Below, piece by piece: positions 53,601 through 62,103 of a DNA stretch of 64,000 nt (its first letter is position 1; every line of letters begins with the position of its first letter). This DNA is from Mucilaginibacter oryzae. GTDB taxonomy: Bacteria > Bacteroidota > Bacteroidia > Sphingobacteriales > Sphingobacteriaceae. A model generated the notes under the pieces. The model did no database searches. It was not told where the DNA came from and saw only the letters and a list, made by a program, of their open reading frames with translations. The DNA lies in assembly GCF_003148845.1 (NCBI RefSeq), contig NZ_QGHA01000004.1:248001-312000 (forward strand). Reading direction: 5' to 3'. The position numbers were made by a program, and so were the translations under genes.

Positions 53601-55867
53601 GTATCCATTTTAATGCGCTGCGTTTTATTCACCAGCAGCAGGTCGGTGGCTTTGATATCGGCGTTCAAATAATCCGGATCGGCAGTTGGCATGTCTGCCA
53701 CGATCTTGCCGTGAAAGCGCATCTCATCCTTAACAAAATTCAAATTTTTAAGGTTGATGCTATCCACATTTAAAGTGGCTTTAACGGCCGGATATTTTTT
53801 GCTAAGATTTGCTTTGGCATCCAAACTGAAATTGATATTAGGATCTTTCATGGTGGCAACGGCCGTATAAGCGCCGTTGCTTGATGTGCCTTTCATTACC
53901 AGGTTTTGATAGGTATAACCTTTTACATAAGCCTTGGCCACATTGCCGTTAAACGCTATGCTTGCCTTTTTGGGGTCGAGGCCGGTTCCTTTCAAATCAG
54001 CGCTCATGGTAATGCGGCCAACCATTTGCGGCTGTTTGGTAAGCGCGCCAACATTCAGCTCGTTTGCTTTGATGTTAGCGGTATAGGCAGCCGCGTTTTT
54101 ATTTTGCCCGTTTTTTAAGTTGGCAATTAAATCAATCGCGCCATAGCTTGAGCGGAGCACCATTTTGGTGTTAAAACTGTACATGCTCCCTTTAAAAATA
54201 CCTTTAAGGTTCATTTTTTCGGGGATACTCACATTTGGCGGGATGCTGCCCGCCGGGGCCAGCCTGGCTATATCACTCCGGCTGGTGCTAAAATCGGTTA
54301 GGTTAACATCAAAGGTTGCCTTATTTACATCGGGCAGGCCTTTCATTTTGGCAGATGCCTTGATGTGCGTACTGCTTAAGCCGGTAACTTCGAGGTTAGG
54401 GATGTCCAGGTTGTTTACTTGTCCGCTTACTTTGCCGTTAATTTTAAACACGGTACCCGGCGATGATTTAAAAGGCTCCATGCCGGCCATGGTTGGCATC
54501 AGCAATAAAACATCTTTTAAACCCAAACGGCTGCCATCTAAATTGGCATTGATGCCCAGCACACCGATGTTTTTGGTAATGGCATCAATAGATGGGTAAC
54601 GCACCTGTATTGATTTTTGCAGCGTGGTATTCGGCGTTTCCAGCAACAGGTCATTCATATACGCATTGGTCGGCCCGTACAGGAACGCGGTGTGGAACTT
54701 ATTAACCTTTAAACCGCTTTTTTCATTAAAGCTGAAAGAATTGATCTTGCCTGAAATGGTATCCGGACTGTAAGAAATTTCTTCGGCTTCGGCATTCAGG
54801 CTGCGGATATCCATGTGACCAAAATCAAGGCCTTTTGCAATAGCTTTCTGCGCCTCGTTATCAAACTTGATATCATCGTCAGTGAAAGTAACTTTGCCAA
54901 TGGTTGCCCGCCAGGCCGATTTAGTTGGCGATGATACCAGCGTATCCAGTTTTTTAACCGCTTTAACAACCTCTTTGGCTACGGTTTTAGGCTTGGCTAA
55001 AGTTAGGCCTGCTTTGGTATCGCTTAACTCGATGTTTTTGATCCCTACTTTCTGGTTTTTCAGGTCGATCTTATCCATCTCTACCAAAAACTTACTCAGG
55101 TCAACTTTGGCACCCATTTCGGCGCTTTGGTAGTCTACTTTTATTTTGGAGATATCGATCACGCCTAAGTTCAGGTCCATGTTTAACGGGGCCGTTGTGG
55201 TATCTGGAGGCGGCGGACCAACCGGCGTCTGGATGATCTTCGCGTTCACGTCGCTCAAGGTGATCTTTGGTATGGTGAATTTCATCTTATCCAGGTCAAA
55301 ATCCTTAACCCGGGTATCAAAATGGCCCAGTAAAAATTGTACATCATTACCGGTAATGGCATCCTTATATTTTACGTTGATCTTATCGAGGATAATCTTA
55401 TCAACAGAAAACTTCATGGTTGAGGTGGTATCGGTAGGCTTCACCTCTTTTTTCTGTTCACCCGCAAAGGCTTTCATAATGTAATCGAAGTTGAAAACAC
55501 TATCGGCGCCGCGGTTTACGTTGGCGGTAATGCCCTGCAGGTTGATCTCGTTCACCTCAACCTGATTGTGCAGCAGTTTCAGCATGCTGATATCAACCTT
55601 CAGTTTATCGCCGGCTATCAGGGTGTCTTTTTTCTGATCTTCAAAATACACATTTTCTAATACCAATAATTTAGGCAAACCGAGGCTGATATGCCCGATC
55701 TGGACTTTGGTATGAATTTTATTTTGTAAAAAAGTTACAGCTTTGTTTTTAGCGAAGTTTTGTACAGCAGGTACCTGTATCAAAATTACTACAAGGATAA
55801 CCAGCAGAACTACACTTACCAGTATCCAAAGAATGGTTTTAAGGGTTATTCGTAGTATTTTTTTCAA
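50684..55867 (-). CDS. tamB: Translocation and assembly module protein TamB
   Basis: A 1727-residue AsmA/TamB-family protein. One N-terminal inner-membrane helix (ILWILVSVVLLVILVVILIQV, shown to 20) is followed by a very long repetitive beta-groove region and the conserved C-terminal TamB (DUF490) domain, recognisable in LNVGLSKRFLNDRLTVSVGN and VSIAYKLSKDGRYTLRAYR. It would span the periplasm as a beta-taco conduit for lipids or proteins. The extreme C-terminus after the DUF490 domain is a charged, Gln/Lys/Glu-rich tail with repeated KEKKDQQ and NTQQQQDKQ. It lies 6 nt upstream of tamL on one transcript. Confidence 0.9.
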   Translation of the reverse strand: MKKILRITLKTILWILVSVVLLVILVVILIQVPAVQNFAKNKAVTFLQNKIHTKVQIGHISLGLPKLLVLENVYFEDQKKDTLIAGDKLKVDISMLKLLHNQVEVNEINLQGITANVNRGADSVFNFDYIMKAFAGEQKKEVKPTDTTSTMKFSVDKIILDKINVKYKDAITGNDVQFLLGHFDTRVKDFDLDKMKFTIPKITLSDVNAKIIQTPVGPPPPDTTTAPLNMDLNLGVIDISKIKVDYQSAEMGAKVDLSKFLVEMDKIDLKNQKVGIKNIELSDTKAGLTLAKPKTVAKEVVKAVKKLDTLVSSPTKSAWRATIGKVTFTDDDIKFDNEAQKAIAKGLDFGHMDIRSLNAEAEEISYSPDTISGKINSFSFNEKSGLKVNKFHTAFLYGPTNAYMNDLLLETPNTTLQKSIQVRYPSIDAITKNIGVLGINANLDGSRLGLKDVLLLMPTMAGMEPFKSSPGTVFKINGKVSGQVNNLDIPNLEVTGLSSTHIKASAKMKGLPDVNKATFDVNLTDFSTSRSDIARLAPAGSIPPNVSIPEKMNLKGIFKGSMYSFNTKMVLRSSYGAIDLIANLKNGQNKNAAAYTANIKANELNVGALTKQPQMVGRITMSADLKGTGLDPKKASIAFNGNVAKAYVKGYTYQNLVMKGTSSNGAYTAVATMKDPNINFSLDAKANLSKKYPAVKATLNVDSINLKNLNFVKDEMRFHGKIVADMPTADPDYLNADIKATDLLLVNKTQRIKMDTISLVSTATADSSTLRLKTPVMSAHMAGKYKLTQIGPAIQDVINKYFNTAIAGGQQVAVKGKSGKTVKTKPAPTAKYDAQQFTFDARLVKTPLLSQFAPDLKRLDPVLLNGSFNSQTGELVVKGSLPKVVYGTNTVNKASLNINTANNALNYNFSVDEVKVGSSVDLLYTSVSGAAQNNKAGVSIQVRDAAKKERFRIAGTFSILPNEYQFSFNKDGLLLDYMPWAVSDDNFLQYGQKGILAHNFAITNNNQVLSINSSTQEFNSPLNVKFNNFHIEALTKMAKQDSLQVGGTINGDAQVSNFQTSPVFTAAINVNDFNFKGDTVGNIALKVNNQTANAYAAQMNITGRGNQVDLNGTYYTAPESRFDLDLNIANLSMKSIEGFSFGSIRNSTGNITGGLKISGTTAAPSVRGDVHFNKVGFNVSMLNSYFRMPQESITFNNEGIRFNDFTLVDSTGQKAVVSGSIYTKTYTDFAFGMDINADNFRVTNSTQADNKLYYGKLYVDTRIKIRGNMAKPVVDANLTVNDKTDMTFVLPTNDPAVEDRKGVVDFIDKDAPKMDSILLARQLDSLKKSDVTGLDVSANITVNKNAAFTIVIDERNGDVVHLKGEANLNGGIDPSGKINLTGTYVVNSGSYNLAYATVKRTFNFKKGSTIVWTGDPTSANIDLTAIYVANVPPIDLVENQTTETQNMTMYKQKLPFNVNLNLKDQLLTPNISFDIVLPDSTYSVSSDVVSTVNTRLAQIRQDPNELNKQVLGVLVLGHFIGDNPLQSQGAGTTVEGTIRNSVSSLLSDQLNRLAGSLISGVDLNFGLTSGEDYSSGTATNRTDLNVGLSKRFLNDRLTVSVGNNFNLEGNQQGQKASNIAGDVSIAYKLSKDGRYTLRAYRRDEFIVIQGQIIETGVGFTLTVDYNRFREIFRKRTPEERRLRREYQQKQKEEKEKKDQQQKEADKALEQKNTQQQQDKQPQTTTSN

Positions 55868-55938
55868 TGGTATAAGTATTTCAAAGGTTAAGATGATTAA
55901 GCTTCATTATAAACAAATAGAACGCCAAGCAGCGGTCA

Positions 55939-56024
55939 GCCCCCTCTAAATCTCCCCCGGTAGGGGAGACTTTTAATTTAACTTTTTTAAAGCCCTCCCT
56001 TCCGGGGAGGGTTTGGGTGGGGCT
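55939..56024. repeat. Two-arm hairpin repeat upstream of dnaE
   Basis: Arm A (55939-55976, GCCCCCTCTAAATCTCCCCC...) and arm B (55987-56024, TTAAAGCCCTCCCTTCCGGG...) are each self-complementary and lie 10 nt apart. They match the pair at 33070-33107 and 33141-33178 almost base for base. This copy lies between the divergent starts of tamB and dnaE and does not touch a stop codon. Confidence 0.85.
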
Positions 56025-56076
56025 ATCGGGTGAGGCTTTTTATTTTCAACACCCAATCGCTGAACTTGTTTTTTGA

Positions 56077-56084
56077 TAACTTTG
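56077..56084 (+). promoter_or_regulatory. -7 box upstream of dnaE
   Basis: TAACTTTG matches TAnnTTTG exactly, 35 nt before the start codon. No good -33 element is visible. Confidence 0.45.
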
Positions 56085-56118
56085 CATTTCATAACGATTT
56101 TGTTGAAACGGATTTACT

Positions 56119-59100
56119 ATGCCTGATTTTTCTCACCTCCACGTACATACCCAATTCTCGCTGCTTGACGGTGCCGCCGATATCTCGAAGCTGTACAAAA
56201 AAGCCGCTAAGGATGGTATGAAAGCCCTCGCCATTACGGATCATGGCAACATGTTCGGCGTATTTAAATTTGTGGCCGAGGCCGGTAAACACAATGTAAA
56301 ACCCATTGTGGGCTGCGAGTTTTATGTGGTTGAAGATAGGCATAAAAAGCAATTTACTAAAGAGAATAAGGATGTAAGGCGCCACCAGCTGATGCTGGCT
56401 AAAAACCCGACAGGCTATAAAAACCTGGTTAAATTATGCTCATTGGGTTATATGGAAGGCCTGTACAGTAAATGGCCACGTATTGATAAGGAACTTATTT
56501 TAAAATACCACGAAGGCATTATAGCCACCACCTGCTGCATTGGCGCATCGGTGCCCCAGGCTATTTTGCGTGACACGCCCGAAAACGCGGAAAAGGAATT
56601 TAAATGGTGGCTTGACCTGTTTGGCGAGGATTTTTATATCGAACTGCAACGCCATGACATCCCGGAGCAGCAGATTATCAATAATGTACTGCTTACCTAT
56701 GCTAAAAAGTACAACGTAAAGGTGATCTGCTCCAACGATTCGCATTACGTGGATCAGCAGGATTCGAACGCGCACGATATTTTGCTTTGCGTAAACACCG
56801 GCGATATGCAAAGCACGCCGATAGCAACCGACGAGGAAGGCGGTAAAGGCTATCGCTTCGGTTTCCCTAACGACCAGTTTTATTTTAAAACACAGGCCGA
56901 AATGGGGCAGCTGTTTCATGACCTGCCCGAATCGTTAGATAATACCAACGAGATTGTTGACAAGGTAGAGGTGTTGAAGCTTAAGCGCGACATCCTGCTG
57001 CCCAACTATATCATCCCCGAAGAATTTAAAATTCACAAAACGCCCGATGCCGATACCCTGAACCAATGGGAGTACCTGAAGCACCTTACGTTTATGGGGG
57101 CCAAGGAGCGTTATATCGATATCAGTCCGGAGGCTGAAGAGCGCATTAACTTCGAGTTGTTCACCATCCGTACCATGGGTTTCGCCGGTTACTTTTTGAT
57201 TGTGGCCGACTTTATCAAGGCCGGGCGGGATATGGGCGTATTTATTGGTCCGGGTCGTGGTTCGGCGGCGGGATCGGTGGTGGCTTATTGTATCGGGATC
57301 ACCAATATCGACCCGATCAAATATAACCTCCTGTTCGAGAGGTTCCTGAACCCCGACCGTAAATCAATGCCCGATATTGATACCGACTTTGACGATGCCG
57401 GAAGACAGCGCGTTATCGACTATGTGGTTGATAAATATGGTAAAAACCAGGTGGCCCAGATCATCACCTACGGTTCGATGGCTGCCCGTACCAGCATCCA
57501 GGATGTGGGCCGCGTATTGGATATGCCCCTGGCCGATGTAAGCGCCATGAAAAAGCTGGTGCCCGAAACTTTGGGGATCACTCTGAAAGACGCTATTGAG
57601 CAGGTGCCGGAATTAAAAGAGATCCTGAACGGTAACGACCTGAAAGCCCAGGTACTGCGCGAGGCCGAAAAACTGGAGGGTTCGGTACGTAATACAGGTG
57701 TACACGCTGCGGGTATCATCATTGCCCCTTACGATTTAACGGAGATTGTACCCGTGGCAACGGCAAAGGATTCGGACCTGTTGGTTACCCAGTATGATGG
57801 CCGTGTAATTGAGGATGCAGGCGTAATCAAGATGGACTTTCTGGGGCTCAAAACCCTTACCATTATTAAGGATGCCCTGCGGATGATCAAGCAAAACCAT
57901 GGTATCACTATAGATATTGATTACATCCCGCTAACAGATCAGAAAACCTACGAACTTTACCAGCGCGGCGATACCAACGGTACTTTCCAGTTTGAAAGTG
58001 ACGGTATGCAAATGTACCTGCGCGAGTTAAAGCCCGATAAGTTTGAGGATTTGATAGCCATGAACGCCCTGTACCGTCCGGGCCCTATCGAGTATATCCC
58101 TAACTTTATTGCCCGTAAGCATGGCCGCGAGCCTATTGTGTTCGATTTACCAGATATGGAGGAATACCTGGGCGAAACTTATGGTATCACCGTATACCAG
58201 GAACAGGTGATGCTCCTGTCGCAAAAGCTGGCAGGCTTCAGTAAAGGCGACGCCGACGTTTTGCGTAAGGCGATGGGTAAAAAGCAGATTGAGGTACTGA
58301 ACAAAATGGAGGCCCAGTTTATGGACGGGGCCGTTGCCAAAGGCCACCCCAAAGATAAACTCACCAAAATCTGGACCGACTGGAAGGCTTTCGCCCAATA
58401 CGCGTTCAACAAATCGCACTCAACCTGTTACGCCTTTGTGGCTTATCAAACCGCGTACCTGAAAGCACATTACCCTTCCGAGTACATGGCGGCGGTATTG
58501 AACAACCAGAACAACATCGAAAAGATCACCTTCTTTATGGAGGAGTGCCGCAGGATGGGGGTAGAGGTGCTGGGCCCGGATATCAACGAATCGGACATGG
58601 CCTTCGCGGTGAACAAGCGCGGGCAGGTGCGTTTCGGGTTAACCGGTGTTAAAGGTGTGGGCGATAAGGCGGTTGAAAGTATTATTGAAGAGCGCGCTGC
58701 AAATGGTCCATTCGAAAGCGTATATGATTTCGCGCGCCGGTCAAATACCAGGAGTGTTAACCGTAAATCGTACGAGAACCTGGTTTATGGCGGTGCTTTT
58801 GACGGTTTCGGCCTTAAACGTGCGCAATTTTTCGCCAAAACGGAGCTCGGTACCTTAACAGGTGTAGAGCGGCTGATTAAGTATGCCAACGATTACCAGA
58901 ATGTACAAAGCAGCTCGCAATCGTCATTATTCGGCGGTTCGGTAGCATCTTACGTGCCCGAGCCTGCCATGCCCGATGTGGACGAGTGGCCGCTGATTGA
59001 AAAACTGAAACACGAAAAAACGGTTATCGGCATTTATTTAACCGGGCACCCGCTGGATAATTACAAGGTTGAATTGAAGCGTTTTTGTAACGCTACGGTA

Positions 59101-59703
59101 AGCGATTTGAAACTGATGCAAAAAGCCCGCTCGGGCGAGGGCGGCGAAGACGTTACCGCGGCCTTTAACGAGTTGCGCCGAAGAGGCGAACTCAGAATAG
59201 GTGGTTTGGTAGCCAACGTTCAGCATAAAATAACCAAAACAGGCAAACCCTTCGGTACTTTTGTGCTGGAGGATTATAATGAGTCGTACGAGTTTGCCCT
59301 TTTTGGCGATGATTATGTGAAGTTTCGGAACATGATGATGGATGGTTACTTTTTGCATATCAAGGGCACCATCGAAGAAAAATTCCGCCAGAAGGATAAC
59401 TGGGACCTGCGCATTACGGTGATGGACCTGCTATCCGAAATGCGCGATAAGCTTACCAAATCATTAACGGTTTGTATCGATGCGAACAAGCTTACCAGCA
59501 AGCTGCTTGATGATATACAGCAGATGATCAATGAAAATAATGAGAAGTACCCGGTAAAAAACTGCAAACTCCGCTTCCAGATCAGGGACAGGGAAGAGTT
59601 AATGCAGGTTGAGCTATCATCCAAATCATTTAAAGTAAGCCCCAGCGATGAACTGATGGAAGGGATATTCAGCTTGACTAATGAGGAGCCGGTGCTGAGT
59701 TAA
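56119..59703 (+). CDS. dnaE: DNA polymerase III subunit alpha
   Basis: A 1194-residue replicative DNA polymerase catalytic subunit of the DnaE type. The PHP domain opens with FSHLHVHTQFSLLDGAADIS and ITDHGNMFGV. The palm holds FIGPGRGSAAGSVVAYCIGI near residue 375 and the catalytic PDIDTDF at 418-424 (Asp421 and Asp423). VIKMDFLGLKTLTII near residue 570 follows, then YALYRPGPIEYIP-like sequence and YQEQVMLLSQKLAGFS, the helix-hairpin-helix region (VKGVGDKAVESI) and an OB-fold (GGLVANVQHKITKTGKPFG). Length fits Bacteroidota DnaE. A short Gln/Ser linker at about 935-945 is unremarkable. The pseudogene 59716-59892 follows. Confidence 0.96.
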   Translation: MPDFSHLHVHTQFSLLDGAADISKLYKKAAKDGMKALAITDHGNMFGVFKFVAEAGKHNVKPIVGCEFYVVEDRHKKQFTKENKDVRRHQLMLAKNPTGYKNLVKLCSLGYMEGLYSKWPRIDKELILKYHEGIIATTCCIGASVPQAILRDTPENAEKEFKWWLDLFGEDFYIELQRHDIPEQQIINNVLLTYAKKYNVKVICSNDSHYVDQQDSNAHDILLCVNTGDMQSTPIATDEEGGKGYRFGFPNDQFYFKTQAEMGQLFHDLPESLDNTNEIVDKVEVLKLKRDILLPNYIIPEEFKIHKTPDADTLNQWEYLKHLTFMGAKERYIDISPEAEERINFELFTIRTMGFAGYFLIVADFIKAGRDMGVFIGPGRGSAAGSVVAYCIGITNIDPIKYNLLFERFLNPDRKSMPDIDTDFDDAGRQRVIDYVVDKYGKNQVAQIITYGSMAARTSIQDVGRVLDMPLADVSAMKKLVPETLGITLKDAIEQVPELKEILNGNDLKAQVLREAEKLEGSVRNTGVHAAGIIIAPYDLTEIVPVATAKDSDLLVTQYDGRVIEDAGVIKMDFLGLKTLTIIKDALRMIKQNHGITIDIDYIPLTDQKTYELYQRGDTNGTFQFESDGMQMYLRELKPDKFEDLIAMNALYRPGPIEYIPNFIARKHGREPIVFDLPDMEEYLGETYGITVYQEQVMLLSQKLAGFSKGDADVLRKAMGKKQIEVLNKMEAQFMDGAVAKGHPKDKLTKIWTDWKAFAQYAFNKSHSTCYAFVAYQTAYLKAHYPSEYMAAVLNNQNNIEKITFFMEECRRMGVEVLGPDINESDMAFAVNKRGQVRFGLTGVKGVGDKAVESIIEERAANGPFESVYDFARRSNTRSVNRKSYENLVYGGAFDGFGLKRAQFFAKTELGTLTGVERLIKYANDYQNVQSSSQSSLFGGSVASYVPEPAMPDVDEWPLIEKLKHEKTVIGIYLTGHPLDNYKVELKRFCNATVSDLKLMQKARSGEGGEDVTAAFNELRRRGELRIGGLVANVQHKITKTGKPFGTFVLEDYNESYEFALFGDDYVKFRNMMMDGYFLHIKGTIEEKFRQKDNWDLRITVMDLLSEMRDKLTKSLTVCIDANKLTSKLLDDIQQMINENNEKYPVKNCKLRFQIRDREELMQVELSSKSFKVSPSDELMEGIFSLTNEEPVLS

Positions 59704-59715
59704 AAAGTTAAACTT

Positions 59716-59892
59716 ATGAGTGAAACTAAACCGAACGAAGAACCATAGAATCATTGGGATGACGCGGATTTCTTAAATGAATTGCAATCGCGGGTTGATG
59801 ATTATGAGAAGAGTGGGAGAGTTAAAGGTATCAGTTGGGAGGAGTTTAAAGCCAAAATCAGGAATTGTAATAATGATCAATCCTCTTGGTAA
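59716..59892 (+). pseudogene. Antitoxin-like small gene interrupted by an amber codon
   Basis: A 59-codon frame from ATG 59716 to TAA 59890-59892 is interrupted by TAG at 59746-59748 (codon 11). The codons before and after read as one protein: MSETKPNEEP, stop, NHWDDADFLNELQSRVDD, then YEKSGRVKGISWEEFKAKIR. This is typical of short antitoxin-like proteins with a G-x-x-x-G-I-S-W-E-E-x-K motif. CAG to TAG would be a single C-to-T change. No toxin gene follows; the next gene is convergent. It starts 13 nt after the dnaE stop. It may be a decayed antitoxin, or the second part may start elsewhere; a sequencing error is also possible. Confidence 0.6.
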
Positions 59893-59912
59893 TTTACCTC
59901 AAATCACCAACC

Positions 59913-60410
59913 CTAATTCCCCGCCCGCTCGCTGCGCTCGCTTAGCTGTTTAATAAGTTCGTCATTAAACTCCTGTTCGCTTTTGTACAGGATGCTCACT
60001 TTTTCGGGCGGAAGTATTTTGGCAAACAAATCGCGGTAGCGTTTGCGGATGCCTACCAGCTGGCTTTCGTAATAAATTTCCTTATCAATCTGTTCGGTGC
60101 CGTTGGTGGATGAGTTTGAGTTGTTTAAACGCTTCAGGATCCTCACCGCTGTAAGTTCCTGCTGGTACTGGCTGTACAGGGGCCAGAATTTGGTAGCTTC
60201 GTCATCGGTTAAATCAAGCTGCCTGCTGATGTACCTGTTACGGGCGGCTTCCAGCTTCTTGCCCATTCCGCCTTTTTTGGGGCGCGCCGGGTTAAGCTGA
60301 GGCCGGGAAGGGGTTTGAGCGGGTACAAAGCGGTTTACCTGCGCCTGCCCCTCATAGCCTATCGCCACAACAAATAAAACAATACAAATATGCCTGATCA
60401 AACTATTCAT
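59913..60410 (-). CDS. Spy/CpxP-like periplasmic protein of the sigma operon
   Basis: A 165-residue secreted protein. Signal peptide residues about 1-23 end at GYEGQAQ. After a Pro/Arg-rich linker, helical sequence EAARNRYISRQLDLTDDEATKFWPLY carries the L-x-L-T-x-x-[EQ]-A-x-x-F-x-P signature of the Spy/CpxP/CnrX group. A charged C-terminal helix (KILPPEKVSILYKSEQEFNDELIKQL) follows. Spy-type proteins are periplasmic chaperones, and CnrX is a metal sensor that controls an ECF sigma factor. It is last in the operon after the sigma factor and the membrane repeat protein, with an 18-nt gap, which suggests a CnrX-like or chaperone role in that signalling. Confidence 0.72.
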   Translation of the reverse strand: MNSLIRHICIVLFVVAIGYEGQAQVNRFVPAQTPSRPQLNPARPKKGGMGKKLEAARNRYISRQLDLTDDEATKFWPLYSQYQQELTAVRILKRLNNSNSSTNGTEQIDKEIYYESQLVGIRKRYRDLFAKILPPEKVSILYKSEQEFNDELIKQLSERSERAGN

Positions 60411-60428
60411 TAACTATTGTCTCCCTGT

Positions 60429-61472
60429 TTAATTATCTATATAATCCGACAGATCTTCATCTGCATTACCCGCATTGGCTTTTTGGTTGGCATCCATCAG
60501 CGTGCGGGTATCGCTCGCGTCCATATGCAACTGCAGGTAACTTTTAATTTCATCAACCGGTACAGACGATACCTCCTCGTGCAGGTATGAATGATCATGA
60601 TCAGGAGACTGGATATCTCCCCTAAAAATAACACCAACACCCAATATCAAGGCAAAGCAGGCGGCGGTGGCATACCTGATAGTCGGCGAAGACCAAAGCC
60701 TCCTAACCATACCTTTTTTCTGAACAGGCTTGTTTTTGTTGATACTAACAACGTTATCCGGCTCAAGCACTACTTCAACCTCTGCGTTAACGGTTTTATC
60801 CAGTATGCGCCGGTTAAGCTGTTCGAAGTAGTTAATTGGCACAACAAAACCTTCTTCTTCCGCATTCATGGCTTCCTCAACCGCTATGCGGCTTTGGATG
60901 TTGCTGCTCAGCTCCTCAAAATAATTTTCAGGAACGGTAAAGCCCTCATCGCCCATGGCCTGCTCAACAGCTATGCGGCTGCGGATGTTACTGCTCAATT
61001 CATCAAAGTAGCCTTCCGGCACGGTGAAACCTTCATTACCCATCGCATCCTCAACCAATATACGGCTCTGGATATTGCTGCTCAGCTCGTCGAAATAGTT
61101 TTCGGGCACCGTAAAGCCCTCGCCCGCCTTTATGGCTTCATCAACCACAATGCGGCTTTGAATATTGCTGCTTAGCTCATCAAAATAGTTTTCGGGTACG
61201 GTAAATCCCGAATCTCCGGCGCTTAAAGCACTTTCAATATTTATACGGCTCCGGAGGTTGTTCTCTAATTCGTTGAAGTAGTTTGCCGGTACGGTGTACC
61301 CTGCAGATGGATAATTTTTTAACCCCTCAAGCCTTATGCGTGTTGTAATGTGCTGCGCTAACTCATGAAAATAGCCTTCAGGCACTGTAAACGGGTTAGT
61401 TAAGCTAACCTGTTTCAGCGCGATGAAATCATCCAGCCATTCCCTATTGTCCATATCGCTTTTCATACACAA
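60429..61472 (-). CDS. Membrane protein with seven F-x-VP-x-x-YF repeats; probable anti-sigma factor
   Basis: A 347-residue protein with seven tandem copies of a 29-31-residue unit starting F[TV]VPxxYFxxL, at residues about 28, 59, 90, 120, 149, 178 and 209, followed by one membrane helix (about 266-283, RYATAACFALILGVGVIF) and an acidic C-terminal part outside the membrane. Units 3 to 6 are nearly identical (GFTVPENYFDELSSNIQSRI). Single copies of such a motif are common in short proteins next to Bacteroidota ECF sigma genes; sevenfold expansion is striking. It lies 45 nt after the sigma gene, in the usual place for its anti-sigma factor, with N-terminus cytosolic. Function is inferred from position; no zinc-finger ZAS motif was seen. 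Confidence 0.68.
   Translation of the reverse strand: MCMKSDMDNREWLDDFIALKQVSLTNPFTVPEGYFHELAQHITTRIRLEGLKNYPSAGYTVPANYFNELENNLRSRINIESALSAGDSGFTVPENYFDELSSNIQSRIVVDEAIKAGEGFTVPENYFDELSSNIQSRILVEDAMGNEGFTVPEGYFDELSSNIRSRIAVEQAMGDEGFTVPENYFEELSSNIQSRIAVEEAMNAEEEGFVVPINYFEQLNRRILDKTVNAEVEVVLEPDNVVSINKNKPVQKKGMVRRLWSSPTIRYATAACFALILGVGVIFRGDIQSPDHDHSYLHEEVSSVPVDEIKSYLQLHMDASDTRTLMDANQKANAGNADEDLSDYIDN
60820..61300 (-). repeat. DNA repeats encoding the F-x-VP-x-x-YF units
   Basis: About 87-93-bp units within the gene above. The middle four are nearly identical at DNA level (for example the shared reverse-strand GTAAAGCCCTC and CTCATCAAAATA-like stretches), indicating recent duplication and possible copy-number change by recombination. 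Confidence 0.75.
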
Positions 61473-61517
61473 CTATAGATTAGTAATGTGCTAAAAGGTT
61501 TAACGTAAATTAAAAAA

Positions 61518-62072
61518 TTAATCTTTACCCAGCAAGTGCGCTTCTATCTTCTTAACCGCCAGGTGAAAAGACGCTTTTAAGGCCCCCACGCTGGTACCCA
61601 AAACCTGCGACATTTCTTCGTACTTCATGTCTTCATAATATTTCATATTGAAAACAAGCCGTTGTTTTTCGGGCAGGGTAAGCAGGGCTTCCTGCAGTTT
61701 ACGCTGCGCAGTGTCGCCGTTAAAATAGGTCGAGTCGGCCAGGGTATCGGCCAGTTCGTAAGCAACATCATCCAACGGTATATTATTTTTCTGTTTTTTC
61801 TTGTTCAGAAAGGTAATACACTCGTTGGATGCTATCCTGTACATCCAGGTGTACAGTTGCGCGTCGTTTCTGAAACCGGCAAGGTTTTTCCAAACCTTTA
61901 CAAAAACATCCTGAACCAGGTCATCCGCGTCGTCATGGTCAACAACCATACGGCGGATGTGCCAGTATATTTTTTGCTGGTACTTTTTCAACAACAGGTT
62001 AAACGCCTCATTCCGGGTCTTTTCGTCCTGAAATTTGCTTAATATCTCTGAATCTTCAACCTGTACCGACAT
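61518..62072 (-). CDS. ECF-family RNA polymerase sigma factor
   Basis: A 184-residue sigma-70 factor of the extracytoplasmic function type. Region 2 spans about residues 22-90: LLLKKYQQKIYWHIRRMVVD, HDDADDLVQDVFVKVWKNL (region 2.2, core binding) and YTWMYRIASNECITFLNKKK (2.3-2.4, promoter melting and -10 recognition). Region 4 follows (ALLTLPEKQRLVFNMKYYED and EEMSQVLGTSVGALKASFHLA, the DNA-binding helix-turn-helix). It is the first gene of an operon with a repeat-rich probable anti-sigma factor (45 nt downstream) and a Spy/CpxP-like periplasmic protein. No autoregulatory promoter could be identified by eye. Confidence 0.93.
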   Translation of the reverse strand: MSVQVEDSEILSKFQDEKTRNEAFNLLLKKYQQKIYWHIRRMVVDHDDADDLVQDVFVKVWKNLAGFRNDAQLYTWMYRIASNECITFLNKKKQKNNIPLDDVAYELADTLADSTYFNGDTAQRKLQEALLTLPEKQRLVFNMKYYEDMKYEEMSQVLGTSVGALKASFHLAVKKIEAHLLGKD

Positions 62073-62103
62073 TTTTTAGAATTTTATTAATGTTAAAGGT
62101 TTA

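Noticed and set aside
54165..54599. 144-codon forward frame opposite tamB
   Set aside because: Antisense shadow of the TamB coding sequence; no family resemblance.
60591..61175. Long forward frame opposite the repeat protein
   Set aside because: It is the antisense of the seven-repeat coding region; the reverse-strand frame has a clear repeat, membrane helix and operon context.
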